64,000 nt of DNA from Rhizobium sp. P40RR-XXII. Lineage in GTDB: Bacteria > Pseudomonadota > Alphaproteobacteria > Rhizobiales > Rhizobiaceae. Made by a program: the position numbers and the translations under genes. Positions 39,593 through 50,551 of this stretch are shown piece after piece (within the stretch, counting starts at the first letter, position 1; each line of letters opens with the position of its first letter). The notes beneath the pieces are model-generated. The model did not search any database. It had not been told where the DNA came from and saw only the letters and a list, made by a program, of their open reading frames with translations. Where the stretch lies: the NCBI RefSeq assembly GCF_012641405.1, contig NZ_JABAII010000001.1:186001-250000 (forward strand), read 5' to 3'.

Positions 39593-41707
39593 TTACTTGG
39601 ACGGAATCCTCAACTTTTCGCCGACCGGGAGATGGTGCGGCTTGATATTGCGATTGGCGGCCAGAAGCTTGTGCCAGTGATTGGCATTGCCATAGTAGCT
39701 CTTGGCAATATCCCAGAGCGTATCGCCGGCGACGACGACATGCGTCGTCGGTGTCTTCGGCGGTTCACTGGCCGCAGTTGCCGGCGCGGGTGCCTCCTGA
39801 GCGGTTACCGCGGGAGCGCTCGCCGCGGGCGTCGAAGCCGCCGGAGTTTCGGCCGTGGGTGCCGCCGTGGCGGGCGTCGACGCTGCCGGATCCGACTTTG
39901 CCGGAGCGGATGGCATCGGCGTCGAATTTGCCGGCATCGTCGTATTGGGCACGGTGACGGTAGGAGCCGAAGAGGCAGACGGCGGCGTCGTGGAAGAGGC
40001 TGCGCCGCCATCGGTGGCCGGTGCCGGCTTTTGCTCGGGCGCGGCCTGCTGTGTCGCATCGGCGGGCTTTGCCGGCGCGGGCTGCGCCACCACGGCCGGA
40101 GTGCCGACCTGGCTTATGCGGCCGTCCGTATAGGGCTTGTAGGGATTGTGCGCGCCAAGATAGTCGGCAACCACCGATTCCAGATTGGGGCCGAAATCAT
40201 AGGCATTCTTGCCGTCCTTGGCGAAAACAGCATAGCCGTCGCCGCCGGCGCGCATATAATTGTTGCTGACGACACCATAGGCTTTTTCGGGATCGATCGG
40301 CTTGAATTCCGTGCCCTCCTGCACGTCGACGGACAGCAGGCGGCTACCGGCCGGCTTCGACTTGTCGAAGCTGTATTTGAGGCCGGCAACCTGCGGAAAC
40401 CGGCCGGCGCCGTCATCGATCTGGCTGAGGCCGTTTTCCAGCGCCGCCTTTACCTCCGCGCCGGTCAGCTGGAAGGTCGCGACCGTGTTCTGGAAGGGCA
40501 GCACGGTCAGGACGTCGCCCATGCTGACATCGCCGGCGCCGATGGAGGCACGCAGGCCGCCGCCGTTCTGGATGGCGATGGTAATGCCTTGCGTCCTGGT
40601 GCGGTCGAGCATTGCGTCGGCGACGAGATTGCCCATCGAGCATTCCTGAACGCGGCAGACTTCCCGCGCGCCTTCGATAGGCCCTTGCGAGCTGCCGATA
40701 ATCTTCTTGCGCAGCTCCTCGATCGGCTTTGCCATCTCCTGCACGCGGGCGGCGATCGCCGGATCGGGCTTGATGGAGGCATCGAGCAGGATCGGGTCAC
40801 CCTTGGCATCCTTAACGATGCCGTTGTCGTCGAAGGTGACGACGAGATCGCCGAGATACTTGCCATAGGAGGCGGCCTGTACCACAGGCACCTTGTAGCC
40901 CGCCGGATTGTCGACCATGGTCGGATAGGGGCCGGCCGCCTTCGGGTCGGTATTCGACAGGAGCGTATGCGAATGGCCGCCGACGACGACGCTGACGCCG
41001 GCGATCTTGGCGATCTTCTCGACATCGCGGGGATAGCCGACATGGGTGAGAGCGATGATCTTGTTGATGCCCTGAGACTTCAGCGCATCCACCTCGGCGC
41101 TGATGGCGGCGGCATCGTCGGTGATCTTCACATGCGGGCCGGGCGAGGCCAGTTCCGGCGTTTCGCTCGTCACGGCGCCGACGATGCCGATCTTCTGGCC
41201 GCCGACATCGAGCACGATGGATTTCTTGATGCGTTCGCCGAGCTTCGACTGGTCGGCGACGACCAGATTGGCGGTTACGACCGGGAACTGCGCCTTGTCG
41301 AGGAAGGCTGCAAGCGGGCCTTCGCCATCGTCGAACTCGTGATTGCCGACCGTCATGGCGTCGATCTTCATGTCGTTGAGGAATTCGACTTCGGCCGCAC
41401 CCTTGTAAGTGGTGTAGAACAGCGAGCCCTGGAAATTGTCGCCGGCATCGAGAACAAGCACATTTTGACCGGCAAGTGCGGCGCGGCGCTGGTCGATGAT
41501 AGTCTTCAGCCGGGCTGCGCCGCCTAAACACTCGTTCTTGGCCTCCTCGGCTGCCGAGCAGGTCGCGTCGAATTTGTTGATCGATTCCACGCGCGAATGG
41601 AAATCATTGAAATGCAGGATGTTGAGCTGATAGTCCGCGAAGGCGGCGCTGGTGCTGAGCGCCAGCAGCGTGGCGGCCAAAAGGCCCACTCCGAAGGGCT
41701 GCTTCAT
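39593..41707 (-). CDS. Secreted metallophosphatase/5'-nucleotidase with C-terminal LysM domain
   Basis: A 704-aa protein. A signal peptide (cleavage near FADY) precedes a calcineurin-like phosphoesterase domain with LHFNDFHSR, DAGDNFQGS, GNHEFDDGEGP and GGHSHTLL metal motifs. Next comes the 5'-nucleotidase C-terminal domain (about 340-530). A linker of about 100 residues rich in Ala, Pro, Ser and Thr leads to one LysM domain (about 652-703; VVAGDTLWDIAKSYYGN). It should hydrolyse extracellular nucleotides while held on peptidoglycan; the LysM tail is unusual for this enzyme class. It is monocistronic. Confidence 0.9.
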   Translation of the reverse strand: MKQPFGVGLLAATLLALSTSAAFADYQLNILHFNDFHSRVESINKFDATCSAAEEAKNECLGGAARLKTIIDQRRAALAGQNVLVLDAGDNFQGSLFYTTYKGAAEVEFLNDMKIDAMTVGNHEFDDGEGPLAAFLDKAQFPVVTANLVVADQSKLGERIKKSIVLDVGGQKIGIVGAVTSETPELASPGPHVKITDDAAAISAEVDALKSQGINKIIALTHVGYPRDVEKIAKIAGVSVVVGGHSHTLLSNTDPKAAGPYPTMVDNPAGYKVPVVQAASYGKYLGDLVVTFDDNGIVKDAKGDPILLDASIKPDPAIAARVQEMAKPIEELRKKIIGSSQGPIEGAREVCRVQECSMGNLVADAMLDRTRTQGITIAIQNGGGLRASIGAGDVSMGDVLTVLPFQNTVATFQLTGAEVKAALENGLSQIDDGAGRFPQVAGLKYSFDKSKPAGSRLLSVDVQEGTEFKPIDPEKAYGVVSNNYMRAGGDGYAVFAKDGKNAYDFGPNLESVVADYLGAHNPYKPYTDGRISQVGTPAVVAQPAPAKPADATQQAAPEQKPAPATDGGAASSTTPPSASSAPTVTVPNTTMPANSTPMPSAPAKSDPAASTPATAAPTAETPAASTPAASAPAVTAQEAPAPATAASEPPKTPTTHVVVAGDTLWDIAKSYYGNANHWHKLLAANRNIKPHHLPVGEKLRIPSK

Positions 41708-41853
41708 CTGTCTCTCCTGTTGGTCATCGCAATCCGGCCCGCCTGTGCCCCGTGGCGGTCCCCCGTGCCGATGTTTTCATCACGGGCAAGCGAGTGCAAG
41801 CAAAAGCTGTTGGCTTCATTAGGATTTTTACAAGCGCGAAATGGGGCGCCGGA

Positions 41854-42177
41854 TCAGGCGCATGCCTCGACGGAGGCGGGGCCGTAGGATTCCCGCAATG
41901 CCGCAGCGACATTCCAGCCGACGGCGCAGAAGACGAGCAGGCAGCAAAGGGAAGCTGCGAGGTGAAAGCGCCATTTCCGCTTCCGGTAGAGGAGGATCGC
42001 GCCGGCACCATAGATCAGCAAGGCCGGCAAGGCGAAGAAGAGGACGCTGATCGGCCCGTCGCAATCGAGCGCCGCGAAGCCCTGAGCCCGATAGGTGTTG
42101 ACGGGGAGAACCGTCGCCATAACAGCGACGGGGAAGGCTGCGATAAGAGCGAGATAAAGGATCAGCACGCCGCGCAT
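41854..42177 (-). CDS. Small integral membrane protein
   Basis: A 107-aa protein with three hydrophobic segments (LILYLALIAAFPVAVMA, ISVLFFALPALLIYGAGAILL, LAASLCCLLVFCAVGW). A cysteine in the first outer loop (ALDCDG) and one at the C terminus (EACA) could pair. AAGG is 6 bp before the ATG. I do not recognise the family. It is 28 bp downstream of omp10 on the same strand and may share its transcript. Confidence 0.65.
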   Translation of the reverse strand: MRGVLILYLALIAAFPVAVMATVLPVNTYRAQGFAALDCDGPISVLFFALPALLIYGAGAILLYRKRKWRFHLAASLCCLLVFCAVGWNVAAALRESYGPASVEACA

Positions 42178-42205
42178 GATGCCTTATCCGTCCAGCCGGC
42201 TCATG

Positions 42206-42592
42206 TCAGCCTTGGCGATTGAGCGAGAAATGCCCACCGGTTTCGGAGGTGCAATTGAGCTGGCTCGGATTGGCCAGGAAGCAATTCACCTTCGACGACG
42301 TGCGCTTGATGTTCGAATAAAGATTGATTTGGATCGTGCCCGACGGATCGGTCGTGTAGGTTCCCGAGGCCATCTGCTGGTTCGTGCCGTCCGTGGTGTG
42401 CGTTTCGAAGCGGCCGGCGTTGAAGGTCGAGTTCAGGCCGTTCGAATCGGCCCAGCTGCCTTCCACCGCGTTCATCCGCGGCTGGGCGCCGGTGTTCATT
42501 CCCATCGGCGGCGGCCTCGATCCGCCGAAATCGACGCAGGCGGACAGGGCTGACGCGGCAGCAACAAGGGCAAGCAAGGTTCTTATCTTCAT
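42206..42592 (-). CDS. omp10: Outer-membrane lipoprotein, Omp10-like
   Basis: A 128-aa lipoprotein. The signal peptide ends in the lipobox LSAC (Cys19). The mature part resembles Brucella Omp10 as I recall it: EGSWADSNGLNSTFNAGRFET, then a segment ending SSKVNCFLANPSQLNCTS and a closing FSLNR. Two mature cysteines probably pair. The ATG at 42592 has GGGAGA upstream. Such lipoproteins sit in the outer membrane of Rhizobiales; the exact role is unknown. Probably co-transcribed with the membrane protein downstream. Confidence 0.85.
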   Translation of the reverse strand: MKIRTLLALVAAASALSACVDFGGSRPPPMGMNTGAQPRMNAVEGSWADSNGLNSTFNAGRFETHTTDGTNQQMASGTYTTDPSGTIQINLYSNIKRTSSKVNCFLANPSQLNCTSETGGHFSLNRQG

Positions 42593-42711
42593 AAATGTCT
42601 CCCGCGAATAAGGGCGGACCAAAGGCGCATCGGTTGCAAGGAAGATGACGCGGCCATCGGGCTAAAGCAAGGCTTCGCCGCCGATCTGCTTGATTTATCT
42701 GGCTTGCGTTA

Positions 42712-42741
42712 CAAAAATGCCCGCACGACCTGTGCGGGCAT
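42712..42741 (-). terminator. Terminator after homospermidine synthase gene
   Basis: A perfect 10-bp stem ATGCCCGCAC/GTGCGGGCAT with a 5-nt loop, followed on the minus strand by TTTTGT. It lies about 33 bp after the hss stop. Confidence 0.9.
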
Positions 42742-42773
42742 TGAAGCATTGTATTGGACGAACGCTGTTACTC

Positions 42774-44225
42774 TCAGCGAACCAGAATGTTGCGGAACTG
42801 CCAGGGGTCCTTGGTGTCGATGTCTTCCGGGAACAGGCCCGGACGGCCTTCGAGCGGCGTCCAGTCCGTGTAGTGGCCTTCGACCGGACCAAGGTAGGGC
42901 AGCTGCACTTCGAGGCAGCGCTTGTAATCGACTTCGTCGGCCTCGACGACGCCGGCCGTCGGGTTTTCCAGCGCCCAGACCATGCCGGCGAGCACTGCCG
43001 AGGTTACCTGCAGGCCGGTGGCGTTCTGATAGGGGGCGATGCGGCGGGTCTCTTCGAGAGACAGGCGCGAGCCGTACCAGTAGGCATTCTTGGCATGGCC
43101 GTAGAGCAGCACGCCGAGTTCGTCGATGCCGTCCTCAAGCTCGTCCTCGTCGAGAACGTGATGGACCGGTTGCGCGGTGCCGCCGTTGCCGAACATTTCG
43201 TGCAGCGAAAGCACGGCGTCATTGGCCGGATGATAGGCGTAATGGCAGGTCGGGCGGAAGGTCACTTCGCCGTCCTTGTCGCGCACGGTGAAATAGTCGG
43301 CGATCGAGATCGACTCGTTGTGCGTGACGAGGAAGCCATATTGCGGGCCGGGGGTCGGGCACCAGGTGCGGACGCGGGTGTTGGCGCCCGGCTGTTCCAG
43401 ATAGATGGCGGCCTGGCAGCCCTTCTTGTGCTTCTTGGCGTTCTTCGGCATCCATTCTTCATGGGTGCCCCAGCCGAGTTCGGCCGGCTGCAGGCCTTCG
43501 GAGATGAAGCCTTCGACCGACCAAGTGTTCCAGAAGACGTTGAGCGGCTTCGGATGCTTGGTGCGCTGCGTGTCGCGCTCGGCGATATGGACGCCCTTGA
43601 CGCCGACCTTCTTCATCAGCTTGGCCCAGCCTTCGCGGTCATGCTGGTCCGGCTCGTCGAACTTCAGGTCGATATCTTTGGCGAGGTTGACAAGCGCCTG
43701 CTTGACGAACCACGAGACCATGCCCGGATTGGCGCCACAGGTGGAAACGGCCGTCGCGCCGCCGGGGTTCTTCGCCTTTTCCTTGCGCATGGTTTCACGC
43801 AGCGCATAGTTCGTGCGGTCGGCGTTCTTCAGGCTTTTGTCGAAATAGAAGCCGAGCCAGGGTTCGACGACGGTGTCGATGTAGAGCACATCGAGCTTGC
43901 GGCAGAGCTTGACCAAATCGAGCGAGCCGGTGTCGACAGAAAGATTGACGCAGAAGCCCTGGCCGCCGCCTTCCGTCAGGAGCGGCTTCAAGAGATCCTT
44001 GTAATTGTCCCTGGTGACATATTCCTTGATGTGACGGACGCCATGCTTTTCCAGGATCGCCAGGTGCTCGGCGTCCATCTGCGGGTCGATGACGACCATC
44101 CGGCTTTTGTCGAATTTGAAATGGCGCTCGATCAGGGGCAGGGTGCCGCGACCGATGGAGCCAAAGCCGATCATCACGATCGGACCGGTAATTTCGGCAT
44201 ATACCGGATAGTTCTTTTCCGTCAT
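42774..44225 (-). CDS. hss: Homospermidine synthase
   Basis: A 483-aa NAD-dependent enzyme making sym-homospermidine from putrescine, the main polyamine of many rhizobia. The N terminus has a Rossmann motif (IVMIGFGSIGRGTLPLIERH). Other conserved-looking parts are STCGANPGMVSWFVKQAL and the WNTWSVEGFISEGLQPAELGWG-type block. The ATG at 44225 has AAGGAG 8 bp upstream. It is monocistronic, with a strong terminator. Confidence 0.93.
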   Translation of the reverse strand: MTEKNYPVYAEITGPIVMIGFGSIGRGTLPLIERHFKFDKSRMVVIDPQMDAEHLAILEKHGVRHIKEYVTRDNYKDLLKPLLTEGGGQGFCVNLSVDTGSLDLVKLCRKLDVLYIDTVVEPWLGFYFDKSLKNADRTNYALRETMRKEKAKNPGGATAVSTCGANPGMVSWFVKQALVNLAKDIDLKFDEPDQHDREGWAKLMKKVGVKGVHIAERDTQRTKHPKPLNVFWNTWSVEGFISEGLQPAELGWGTHEEWMPKNAKKHKKGCQAAIYLEQPGANTRVRTWCPTPGPQYGFLVTHNESISIADYFTVRDKDGEVTFRPTCHYAYHPANDAVLSLHEMFGNGGTAQPVHHVLDEDELEDGIDELGVLLYGHAKNAYWYGSRLSLEETRRIAPYQNATGLQVTSAVLAGMVWALENPTAGVVEADEVDYKRCLEVQLPYLGPVEGHYTDWTPLEGRPGLFPEDIDTKDPWQFRNILVR

Positions 44226-44463
44226 TCTTTTCTCCTTCGAAAGGCAGGACGCCGTTCGGTTTGCGAAATTCAATCAGAGTTGGCGCGAAAACGCGAGATG
44301 AGCGGCTCTAATCATAATTTGATGTCACAATAAAGAGCTGTTCAGGGTTAGCCGGGCAAAGTCAAGAAGACCAACATACACGCCATATGCGACGAGTTTG
44401 TTGCCTTCAAGGTTTGTTTTCACTGACGTAGGGGAATAGGGCTGCGGTGGCCGCCCTCATCGA

Positions 44464-44748
44464 TCAGGCTTTCAAGCCTTCGAAACCATCGGCGACGGTG
44501 GTGAAAGCGATTTCCTGAACCTCGTAAGCAGCGACGCCATGAATGGTAAAGGGGTCGGCGGCAACATAGGCTTCCAGCTCGGTCCGCTCGCCGCGGGCGA
44601 GGATGACGCCGCCGGTGCGCGGCACCTTGCGGCCGGAGGCCAGAAACCAGCCCTTGGCATAGCCTTCCTTCACCCAGGCCATGTGCGGCTCCATATGCTT
44701 GTCGGCTTCGTCATTGCCCTTGAGATAGGTGAGCGAGAGGATGAACAT
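44464..44748 (-). CDS. YciI family protein
   Basis: A 94-aa ferredoxin-like-fold protein (MFILSLTYLKG start, HMAWVKEGYAKGWFLASGRK, then ADPFTIHGVAAYEV). This is the typical YciI/YCII pattern with a His and an Asp in the shared cleft. Function is undefined. It starts 4 bp after the stop of the class IV aminotransferase gene, so it is the last gene of the pabB operon. Confidence 0.85.
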   Translation of the reverse strand: MFILSLTYLKGNDEADKHMEPHMAWVKEGYAKGWFLASGRKVPRTGGVILARGERTELEAYVAADPFTIHGVAAYEVQEIAFTTVADGFEGLKA

Positions 44749-44752
44749 TCAA

Positions 44753-45394
44753 TCAATTCCATAGGAGTTGTGCGCGGATCAGGCCGCGCAGGGAGTTTCC
44801 GACGTAAAGGGTGCGGTCTTTGAGATCGTCGAGCCGGATGCGGCCGACGCGAGCTTTGCGCTGGCAGATAAGTTCCGTGCGCAGGACGCCCGCCAGCAGG
44901 CCGGCGGAAATCGGTGGAGTGCGCAATGCGTCCGGACCGTCTTCGATGAAAACCGAGGTGATCGTCCCCTCGCATACCTCGTCCTTCTCATTGAGCAGCA
45001 GCACCTCGTCTGCTTCATCGGGTCGATACTCGGCGCGAGCCGCTTCATAGACGCCACGGCGCGTGGTCTTGACGCGTAGCAGCTTGTCGGCGGAATCGAG
45101 CCGGGTCGCGGCGATGCGCACCCGCCAGACAGTGTCGGGCGGCAGTGGGACAAAGGGGGCCGTCGTCACCGCCGTCTGCCCTTCGCGATCCAGCGTCAGC
45201 CGAACTCGCAAGGGTGCGGCTGCGCCGGCAACAGCCTGCTCGAGTTTTCCAAGCACGTTCTTCGGCGCTGAAAAGCTGAGCCGGCGGGCGGAGCGCTGCA
45301 CCCGGGCGAGATGCAGGCGCAGGCGGACGAAGCCGGTTTCCGGCTCGTAGCGCAGCGTCTCGATCAGGGAAAAATCCTCTATCGGTTGATCCAT
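44753..45394 (-). CDS. pabC: Class IV aminotransferase, probable 4-amino-4-deoxychorismate lyase
   Basis: A 213-aa PLP-dependent fold-type IV protein, shorter than usual (about 270). It has the region EVLLLNEKDEVCEGTITSVFIEDG and the SAGLLAGVLRTELI block; the first catalytic-domain portion is compact. With pabB directly upstream, it most likely releases pyruvate from aminodeoxychorismate to give p-aminobenzoate for folate. The start at 45394 (GGGGGA site) overlaps the pabB end by 16 bp, so translation is coupled. The symbol is given on context. Confidence 0.75.
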   Translation of the reverse strand: MDQPIEDFSLIETLRYEPETGFVRLRLHLARVQRSARRLSFSAPKNVLGKLEQAVAGAAAPLRVRLTLDREGQTAVTTAPFVPLPPDTVWRVRIAATRLDSADKLLRVKTTRRGVYEAARAEYRPDEADEVLLLNEKDEVCEGTITSVFIEDGPDALRTPPISAGLLAGVLRTELICQRKARVGRIRLDDLKDRTLYVGNSLRGLIRAQLLWN

Positions 45395-46539
45395 CGGTCC
45401 CCCACGGCGAAACGCGCCTTGAGGAGGCATTCCTCATATTCCGCTTCCGCCGTCGAATCGAAGACGATGCCTCCGCCGACATTGAACACCGCGCGGCCGT
45501 CTTCGAAAAGCGTGATCGTGCGGATCGCCACGGAAAAGCGCATGGCGCCGGTCGGCGAGATCATGCCGATCGCGCCGCAATAGGCGTCGCGGGGTGTGTC
45601 TTCGAGTTCGTGCAGGATTTCCATCGCCCGCATCTTCGGCGCGCCGGTGATCGAGCCGCAGGGGAAGAGCGCTGCGAGGATATCGCGGATTGATATGCCG
45701 GAAAGCAGCTTGGCCTGCACATGGCTGACCATCTGATGCAGGGTGGGATAGGTCTCGATCTCGAAGAGCCTGGGGACGGCGAGCGTGCCGACCTCGGTGA
45801 TGCGCGAGATATCGTTGCGCAGCAGGTCGACGATCATGCGGTTTTCGGCTTGCGTCTTTTCGTCGGCCAGCATGGCGGCGATGATCTCGTTATCCTCGGC
45901 GGCATCCTTGCCGCGCTTGGCCGTCCCCTTCATCGGATGCGTCTCGATCCAGCCGTCCTCGTCCGTACGGAAGAAAAGCTCCGGCGAGCGCGACAGGATG
46001 ATCGGTCCGCCGAGATCGACAAGCGCGCCGTATTTCACCGGCTGCCGTTCGATCAGCGACCAGAAGGCGGCGCGTGGATTGCCGTTCCAGCGGGCATGGA
46101 TCGGCATTGTGAGGTTCGCCTGATAGCAATCGCCCTGGCGCAGATGCCAATGCAGCCTGTCGAAGCGCTCCTTATATATCTCGAAATTCCAGCCGGCTTT
46201 CGGCTCCGTGAGGAACTCCCGGTTTTCCGGGCGCTGTGCCGGCCGGCCAAGCGGATGATCATCGGCGGCGGGGGCATCGAAAACGCCAAAGCAGAGAAGC
46301 GGCGTTTCCCTGTTCTCCTCGGCGAAAGATGCGAGTTTTTCCTCGAAGAGATGGCCGGCTTCATAGGCCACATATCCGGCAAGCCACTTTCCCTGCCGCT
46401 TGGCTTCTTCCATCCTATCGAGGGCATCGAAGAACTGCGCGCGCGTATGGGCCACGATGATCTCGGCCGGTTCGGCAAAGATCATCACCTGTCCTGTGCT
46501 GTCGTCCCTGAAGAGGACGTAGGGTATGGCGTCGGCCAT
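45379..46539 (-). CDS. pabB: Aminodeoxychorismate synthase component I
   Basis: A 386-aa chorismate-utilising enzyme adding ammonia to chorismate. Family motifs include KPMKGTAKRG-like HPMKGTAKRGKDA, ENRMIVDLLRNDISRI and GSITGAPKMRAMEIL. It is shorter than TrpE-type proteins, as PabB often is in Rhizobiales, where the N-terminal lobe is reduced. It is the first gene of an operon with the class IV aminotransferase and YciI genes. The glutaminase partner PabA is not in the window. Confidence 0.9.
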   Translation of the reverse strand: MADAIPYVLFRDDSTGQVMIFAEPAEIIVAHTRAQFFDALDRMEEAKRQGKWLAGYVAYEAGHLFEEKLASFAEENRETPLLCFGVFDAPAADDHPLGRPAQRPENREFLTEPKAGWNFEIYKERFDRLHWHLRQGDCYQANLTMPIHARWNGNPRAAFWSLIERQPVKYGALVDLGGPIILSRSPELFFRTDEDGWIETHPMKGTAKRGKDAAEDNEIIAAMLADEKTQAENRMIVDLLRNDISRITEVGTLAVPRLFEIETYPTLHQMVSHVQAKLLSGISIRDILAALFPCGSITGAPKMRAMEILHELEDTPRDAYCGAIGMISPTGAMRFSVAIRTITLFEDGRAVFNVGGGIVFDSTAEAEYEECLLKARFAVGDRWINR

Positions 46540-46611
46540 GGGCGGATTTCTATCCAGTCTTTTGTTCAGTCGATCTCAGGCATGAATGCGCCTGACGCGT
46601 CTTCGCGCATG

Positions 46612-46751
46612 GCCCCTCACCCCAACCCTCCCCCCCTAGCGGGGAGATGGAGTTACCGCAGCCACTTCCCCATGATTTCAACGGGAACAGTGCGGCTGAT
46701 GCCGAATAGGTTCCCTCTCCCCGCAAGCGGGGAGAGGCTAGGGTGAGGGGC
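46612..46751. repeat. GC-rich palindromic intergenic repeat
   Basis: The left arm GCCCCTCACCCCAACCCTCC and the right arm ending GGCTAGGGTGAGGGGC are inverted repeats. An inner hairpin CTCCCCGCAAGCGGGGAG is included. It fills most of the spacer upstream of pabB and downstream of pepF. The same family is found at 11773-12094. Confidence 0.75.
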
Positions 46752-46815
46752 TACGCCCGATGGCATTGCAATGGCGAAGGTGCCTGGCCCGCTGCTCCTG
46801 TCAGCAGGCGGAATT

Positions 46816-48660
46816 TCAGTTCTTATCTAGCGCTTCCAGCTCGTCGATCAGCCCTTCGATCATCGACAGTCCCTTGCTCCAGAACGACGGATCGGTGGCG
46901 TCGAGGCCGAAAGGCTTCAGGAGTTCGGAGTGATGCTTGGTGCCGCCGGCCTTCAGCAGCTCGAAATACTTGTCCTGGAAACCCTTTTCGGCATTGCGAT
47001 AGACCGCATAGAGCGAGTTCACGAGGCAATCGCCGAAGGCATAGGCATAGACGTAGAAAGGCGAGTGGATGAAATGGGGGATATAGGCCCAATAGGTCTC
47101 ATAGCCCTCGGAGATCTTGATCGCCGGCCCCAAGCTGTCCGTCTGTACCGAGAGCCACAGCTCGCCGATATTATCCGATGTCAGCTCGCCATTCTTGCGG
47201 GCGGTATGCACCTTGCGCTCGAATTCATAGAAGGCGATCTGGCGCACGACCGTATTGATCATGTCCTCGACCTTCTGGGCAAGCATGGCCTTGCGCTCGC
47301 GCTTGTCGGTGGTCTTGTCGAGCAGGGCGCGGAAGGTCAGCATCTCGCCGAAGACCGAGGCGGTTTCAGCTAATGTCAGCGGCGTCTGGCACATCAGCGC
47401 GCCCTGACCGCCGGCCAGCACCTGATGCACGCCATGGCCGAGCTCGTGCGCCAGTGTCATGACATCGCGCGGCTTGCCCATATAGTTGACGAGAACGTAA
47501 GGGTGGGCCGACGGGACGGTCGGATGCGCGAAGGCGCCCGGCGCCTTGCCCGGGCGCACCGGCGCATCGATCCATTCCTCATCGAAGAAGCGCTTGGCGA
47601 TATCGGCCATTTCCGGTGCGAAGTTACCGTAGGCGGAAAGAACCGTGTCTTTCGCCTCGCTCCAGGGGATCAGTGCATTGGGCGTTTCCGGCAGCGGCGC
47701 GTTGCGGTCCCAGAAATTCATCTGGTCCATGCCGAGCCACTTGGCTTTCATCTTGTAATAGCGGTGCGAGAGGCGCGGATAGGCCTCCCGCACGGCAGCC
47801 GCCAGCGCATCCACCACCTCGCGCTCGACGCGATTGGCCAGGTGCCTGCTGTCGGCGATATCCTCGAAGCCGCGCCAGCGGTCGGCGATTTCCTTGTCCT
47901 TGGCCAGCGTATTGGTGATGAGCGTGAAGGTGCGCAGATTGGCCTTGAAGGTTTCGGCAAGCGCCATTGCCGCCTTGCGGCGCACGTCCGGATCCTGTTC
48001 CTGCAACATGTTCAAGGCGACTTCCAGTGGCTGCTTCTCGCCGTCGATGTCGAAACGCAGCTCAGCCATCGTCTCGTCGAACAGACGGTTGAAGGCGGCG
48101 GCACTCGTCATGGATTTTTCCAGGAACAGCTGCTCCAGCCTGTCGTCGAGCTGATGCGGCTTGTCCTTGCGCAGGTCGACGATCCACGGGCGATAGTGGC
48201 CTGCGGCGGGGTCGTTAGCCATGCAGGCGTCCATGACAGCATCGTCGATGCGGTTCAGTTCCAGCGCAAAGAACAGCAGGTGAGAGGAGTAGTCCGTGAG
48301 CTTTGTCTGGACGTCGCCATAGAGCTTGCCGTTGTTCGGATCGATCGTATTGGAAAAGTAGGTGAGCCCGGCGAACGAGCCGAGACGGCCCATGACGTCG
48401 TCAAGCGCCTCATACTCCTTGATGGCAGCGCCGATACCGGCATCGCCCGATTTGGCGGCGGCGTCGGTAAGCTTTCCCTTCCACTTTTCCTCGAAGGCAA
48501 CCGCCATCCTGCCGGCCTTTTCCATATCATCGAGGAAGGCTTGCGAGGTGGCGGACGGATAGAGATCGCTGAGCTTCCAGGCTGGCAGGTCACCAAGCGT
48601 CTGGCCGGCGGCCGGGCTCGCGGAGAAGTTAAGGGATTGATGGAGAGAGGTCGGGCTCAT
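46816..48660 (-). CDS. pepF: Oligoendopeptidase F, M3 family metallopeptidase
   Basis: A 614-aa cytosolic peptidase. The zinc motif HELGH lies near residue 402 (TLAHELGHGVHQVL), with the third-ligand Glu in the following LAETASVFGEML. The N-terminal helical region is normal for the PepF/M3B group. It degrades short peptides. It begins at 48660 and is divergent from the NtrC-type regulator. It lies upstream of the pabB operon's promoter repeat but faces the same way. Confidence 0.93.
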   Translation of the reverse strand: MSPTSLHQSLNFSASPAAGQTLGDLPAWKLSDLYPSATSQAFLDDMEKAGRMAVAFEEKWKGKLTDAAAKSGDAGIGAAIKEYEALDDVMGRLGSFAGLTYFSNTIDPNNGKLYGDVQTKLTDYSSHLLFFALELNRIDDAVMDACMANDPAAGHYRPWIVDLRKDKPHQLDDRLEQLFLEKSMTSAAAFNRLFDETMAELRFDIDGEKQPLEVALNMLQEQDPDVRRKAAMALAETFKANLRTFTLITNTLAKDKEIADRWRGFEDIADSRHLANRVEREVVDALAAAVREAYPRLSHRYYKMKAKWLGMDQMNFWDRNAPLPETPNALIPWSEAKDTVLSAYGNFAPEMADIAKRFFDEEWIDAPVRPGKAPGAFAHPTVPSAHPYVLVNYMGKPRDVMTLAHELGHGVHQVLAGGQGALMCQTPLTLAETASVFGEMLTFRALLDKTTDKRERKAMLAQKVEDMINTVVRQIAFYEFERKVHTARKNGELTSDNIGELWLSVQTDSLGPAIKISEGYETYWAYIPHFIHSPFYVYAYAFGDCLVNSLYAVYRNAEKGFQDKYFELLKAGGTKHHSELLKPFGLDATDPSFWSKGLSMIEGLIDELEALDKN

Positions 48661-48880
48661 GGGCGATATTTCCTCTGCTTTTCTTGTTCGGACCGTCCGG
48701 TCCGTTCGTGTCTATTCGGCTGGAAAGCCTGCTGCAAGGCCTGATTTTCCTGCGTTGGCGCTTGAAACATAAGCGATGTTACATTCGTCATAATGATTAA
48801 AATGCAATGATTTGGCAAAACTTCATGTTCAAGCCTTTCTGCGAGTGTTCGCTTCAGGTTTCGCATGAAGTGAGGCACCA

Positions 48881-50461
<1,581 letters not shown>

Positions 50462-50551
50462 ATGGTGATTTAACGTTTAGGCAAGCATATTTTGTTACCC
50501 GTCGTAAAGCACTTGTTAGTGCATCGTTCACCATGTATGAAGAGGGCGACC

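Noticed and set aside
39575..41527. A 650-codon plus-strand frame opposite the 5'-nucleotidase gene
   Set aside because: Arg/Gly-rich mirror frame of a proven coding strand.
42690..44333. A 547-codon plus-strand frame opposite hss
   Set aside because: Antisense shadow of homospermidine synthase that also runs through the hss terminator.
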